Shown here in pieces: positions 60,690 through 64,000 of a stretch of 64,000 bases of DNA. The stretch lies in the NCBI RefSeq assembly GCF_010093535.1, contig NW_022985227.1:1-64000 (forward strand), read 5' to 3'. The notes beneath the pieces were generated by a model. That model did not search any database. It saw only the letters and a program-made list of their open reading frames with translations, and had not been told where the DNA came from. The DNA is from Lindgomyces ingoldianus (lineage: Eukaryota; Ascomycota; Dothideomycetes; Pleosporales; Lindgomycetaceae). The translations under genes were made by a program, and so were the position numbers. Every line of letters begins with the position of its first letter. The stretch's first letter is position 1.

Positions 60690-61080
60690 CTTTTCTAGTA
60701 GATTGCGCAGGTACTGCTGTTATCTAGCTGCTAGGTTGTGCAGCTTTAATAGCTTTAGTGTGCGCCTTGCACTATCTCCTCTTTACTTTGTACAGTAGCA
60801 GAGCTTGCTGTGTAATGTAAAGGATTAATGTGCTATTGTCTAGCTGCTAGGTTGTGCAGCTTTAGTGGCTTTAGTGTGTGTCTTACACTATCTTCTCTTT
60901 ACTTTGTACAGTAGCAGGGCTTGCTGTATAATGTAAAGGATTAATCTGCTATTCTAAGGAATAAGTAATAAAACAAAGTACCTTATAAGGCGTAGGTACT
61001 CTGCTGTTACTCTTTCTAAAAGATAAGTAACAAAACAAAGTACCTTATAAGGCGTAGGTACTCTATTGTTACTTTTACTA
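60690..61080. repeat. Tandem duplications near the right end of copia copy 2
   Basis: A ~117-bp segment (CTAGCTGCTAGGTTGTGCAG to TGTATAATGTAAAGGATTAA) occurs twice in tandem (about 60,724-60,834 and 60,840-60,945). A ~60-bp segment (AAGTAACAAAACAAAGTACC...) also occurs twice (60,960-61,080). Copies differ by few changes, so these are late events, near what would be the 5' leader of the minus-sense element. Confidence 0.65.
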
Positions 61081-64000
61081 ATTTATAGTTAATTAAATTA
61101 ACTACTAATTAGTGTTAAATAGGCTCTAACAGCTAGCTGCTTATAGTATAAGCACTTAAGTAGCAAGAGTAAGAGTGGTGTACAGTGTGCACAGCGTACA
61201 AGGTAGGTAAGGTAAGGGCAACATGTTTCTAGTTCTATTGCTCTTTGTCTTTCCTCTGTACAGAGGAAAAGGGGGATATCTAGATGTTCGCGCACAGAGG
61301 TTCGCGCACAAGCATCATGTGACATAGATACGTGATCCTGCTCGTGCGCGATCGTTCGTATCCAGGCCGCGACGCTGCTGCTGCGTACGGACACTTATTT
61401 TATTAAATCTGTCTTGTATATTAAACTTTGTAAAGTACTAGGTTCCTTTTAGTTAGTTTATAATGTTCTATATAATTAGTAGAGGAAACTAATCTTAGAT
61501 TATGTTGTTATTTAGGGTTCTATAGTCCTAACAGACTTATATTTTTCCTCCTTTTTTTTTTGCAAAGACTACTGCTAAGGCTATAGAACTGTAACTTTCT
61601 TAGATATAGCCTTATACTAACATCCTATTAACATACTCCTGCAAAGCCTTCTTTTGTGCCCTAGTTAGAAGGCAGAGCTTATGCGTTTTTAGGTTATAAT
61701 CTTTTATTAAGTTAATAGCGTAGTCCTAAGGCTAGTGCAGTAGTAGTTTTTTAGGGTCTTCTAGTGTTTTAAACATGTCCTTGTAGTCTTTATATTTAGG
61801 CAAAATTTAACCTTCTTCTTAGACTTGTACAACACTAATTTATTTTATGTCTTTATCTACTTTAATTTTCTTATAAGAGACTTCTTTAAGTTCTTTTTTT
61901 ATTATTTTTATTACTTAAGCTTTTAGCTTTTAGTAAGGGAATTTCTAGGGCTTCCTTTTCTTAGAGTAGTAACTGCTACCCTGCTTAGCTTGTTTATAGA
62001 CTAGGCATCTGTTGTCATGGCATGCTGACTAGGTTATGTGTGCGTAGTTGTTAGGGGTTTCTATAGTTATAGTTCTCTAATTAATTGCAGAATTATAAGT
62101 TCTAAGCTAGTTATAGCCTAAGATTACATTATATTTGCCTTTTAGTTTAAGTATGTTTATAAATCTCTAATCTTTTATATTAGAGGTCTTAAGGTCCTTT
62201 TTATAGGTTTCTAGGTTAATTTATCCTCTGCTGTACTTAATTAATAATGCGTTAGCAAGGGTCACCTTAAACAAGTTCTTTTTTATGTAGAATAGTATGC
62301 CTTACTTATTTACCTAATTCTTATTTATAGTAGTAAAGGTGCATCTACTATCTACAAGGGCTAATCTAGGCTATCCTTTATACGTAAAGGTGGTTATTAG
62401 GCTGTGTCTTGCCCTTTGCCCTACTATAATTACTGCAGATATGTTATGTTTAACTTCTTTATTAAAAAGAGGATAGAGATTAATATCTTATAAGTTATTA
62501 TTAAATTTATTTTTCTTTTTTTTATAGATTTAATGTTTTTAATTACAGCAGTTAGCTGCTTTACATTTATAATCTTTAACTAGATAGTATAACATTAGGT
62601 AGTCTTTTTTTCTTACTGCCTTCTACTAAAAGTAGTAGAACCTATAGTTTTCTTATTTATTACACTTTATTTATAGTTCCTGCTTATAAGAGGGAGCTGT
62701 CTAACAAGTGTAATAATTTGTAGTTTTGCAGGCTAAGGCTGTTCCTTACTATAGGCAACTGTTATAGTTCTTTTTCTATGTAGGCTACTATCCTGCTTAA
62801 TGTTTATTGTCCTAGTGTTTAACATAGTATCATTGTGTACACTAGTACTAGGGGTATGGACAATTGTTAGGTCTATGTAGCGTGTTAAGGGGACTTTTCT
62901 AAGTCTACTAAGAGTATTCTTTTGTTTATACTAACTGTACAGGGTGCTCTTTCTATTAGCACTTGCTTGTGCTATAGGTGCTGCTTTTATAGAAGACACA
63001 TTATCTATAATTTTGTTGTACTACAAGAGCTTTTCTAGAGATTGCTAGGCTTAGAAGCAGTGTCTTAGGTTTCTTAGGCGCTAGTTGTAGTACCTTAAAC
63101 CTAGCAGGTTTACCTAACTATTCTAGCTTTTAATTTCTAATTTTAGTAAAAAATTACTATTACTCTTTTTTATTTATAATATTATATTTAACTTTAGCTA
63201 TTCTTTATATAATGTTAAATATTAAGTAGTTATTGCTAATGTTTATTTAGTAAAGCAAGACTATGCAGTTACTTAAGTAGTTATGTAGTAACCTACACTT
63301 CTAGCACCTGCATCTCTAAAACTGTTAGAAAAGCTCTCTTGCTAAAGTACTAAGGGTCTAGTCTTAGAGGGGGAACTATTTCTCTCTTTTCTAAATATTT
63401 ATAATATATCTCTAGATCTAAGTCTCTTCTTTATATTCTTTAAAAATTATAAGGTCCTGCAACACTATATTAAAGCTACTAAAATTTTAAATAACTACTT
63501 TCTAATACACTTTAGGGCAGTTATTTAAAAAGTAGTTTCCTCTGCATTACTAGTAAAGTCTATTATTTAGTCTTTCTTGTATTTTCTTATCTATAAGGCT
63601 ATATTTAGCAGTAATAGCTTTTATTATTGTAGTAGTATTTTTATTCTCCCCCTTCTAAAAGTCTAGGCAATTTTAGCAGAAATGTCCTACTTTTCTATAG
63701 TTTAAGCAGGCCTTGTTCTCTAGCCACTTTTATTGTTTCTTTATAAGAGGCAGCTTATTGCGTTCTAGAACTTAGCTCTTTTTAGAGAGGGGGCTCTATG
63801 TGTGCTTTGCATAACTAAGGTCTATTAGTTTTTTATTATATTATAAAAGCTTCTTTTTCTTAGGGACAAATTCTAGTTTTTAAAAAGTTCTCTTTAATTT
63901 CTTTTCTTTTTTATGTTCTCTATAATAATTATTATAGGTTGTGGCTTTTTTAATATAGTCTTTAAAAGTAGTTAGTTAGTTTATGTGCATAAACTTATCT

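Larger units (their letters stand above)
57275..61393 (-). mobile_element. Second copia copy, internally deleted, nested in gypsy copy 2
   Basis: LTRs of 281 bp (57,275-57,555 and 61,113-61,393), flanked by CTTAT (57,270-57,274 and 61,394-61,398). Minus sense, as in the 2,516-8,449 copy. The RNase H tail is readable near 58,885-58,850 (INSKDNLVDV). The interior aligns with copy 1 from about 2,900 to 3,800, then jumps to sequence matching about 6,950-7,150. That means about 3 kb containing most of RT and integrase is missing. About 1.2 kb at 57,560-58,800 is absent from copy 1. LTR bodies differ from copy 1, but the sequence just inside (CTAGCAACTTTT) is the same. Confidence 0.83.
53628..64000 (-). 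mobile_element. Ty3/gypsy LTR retrotransposon, copy 2, runs off the window; nested copia
   Basis: The left LTR 53,628-54,219 (592 bp) matches the LTRs at 247 and 13,288; the preceding five bases are ATTAG. The interior follows copy 1 closely in minus sense: integrase part around 55,560-55,900, RT motif near 57,130-57,085 (FTLVYLNNVLIYL), zinc knuckle near 63,720-63,680. A copia element (57,275-61,393) interrupts it in the RT region. All frames contain many stops. It provides the uninterrupted reference for the copia insertion site in copy 1, and copy 1 does the same here. Confidence 0.88.

Noticed and set aside
1..64000. CRISPR arrays, tRNA/rRNA genes, telomeric repeats, secondary-metabolite cluster
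   Set aside because: Looked for on both strands; no regular spacer array, no tRNA box pair, no TTAGGG arrays and no cluster enzymes were seen.

Overview
The window looks like a stretch of a filamentous ascomycete (Pezizomycotina) chromosome with a two-compartment layout. Two long, visibly AT-rich blocks (about 1-31,100 and 47,450-64,000) consist almost entirely of nested transposable elements. Their reading frames are full of TAG/TAA stops from C-to-T changes on both strands, mostly in CpA-type contexts, which is the signature of repeat-induced point mutation (RIP). Between them lies a gene island of about 16 kb with normal base composition, short fungal introns (49-59 bp, GTNNGY donors, CTAAC/CTGAC-like branch sites) and few genes. 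I cannot name the species. RIP, the intron style and the families present (fungal SLIP-GC-like GTPase, DUF6536 membrane protein, LIP-type secretory lipase) fit a Dothideomycete or relative, but that is inference.

Left block. A Ty3/gypsy element (247-13,880, TSD CATAA) carries a nested Ty1/copia element (2,516-8,449, TSD ATGTT). Next come tandem repeats, then Fot1/pogo-type DNA transposons and foldback derivatives of them (14,603-16,089; 16,737-19,716, the latter interrupted by a full-length 1,863 bp element at 17,827-19,689). One foldback element holds an unmutated insert built on phased 10-bp repeats. From 19,798 to 29,489 there is a stack: a solo LTR (TSD CTAGA) split by a truncated gag/RT-bearing LTR element, which is itself split by a chromodomain Ty3/gypsy element (22,236-28,814, TSD CAACT).

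Gene island. A secretory-lipase pseudogene (about 31,205-32,500) sits at the left edge, with disabling changes that look like RIP leakage plus a frameshift. It is followed by a repeat pair that may be LTR-derived (33,724-35,061), a large minus-strand dynamin-like GTPase gene of the SLIP-GC type with an N-terminal Ser/Thr/Pro-rich repeat region (39,405-35,660), a gene-free 3.2 kb, a four-exon minus-strand DUF6536 membrane protein gene (45,088-42,639, 763 codons by my splice model), and a MITE (47,181-47,398).

Right block. A small foldback element is split by two LTR insertions (47,457-48,131). A Fot1-like element with different subterminal repeats (48,246-51,690) carries an internally deleted LTR element (49,278-50,855, TSD TTAAT). 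After a short unmutated pocket (51,798-52,051), another Fot1-like element on the minus strand (from 52,120) is cut by a second copy of the gypsy family (53,628 to beyond the window end). That gypsy copy carries a second, internally deleted copy of the same copia family (57,275-61,393, TSD CTTAT).

I found no CRISPR array, tRNA, rRNA or biosynthetic cluster. The most informative content is the insertion stratigraphy, the pattern in which RIP spares the outer edges of elements, the divergence of transposon ends within one transposase family, and the composite decamer-repeat insert.
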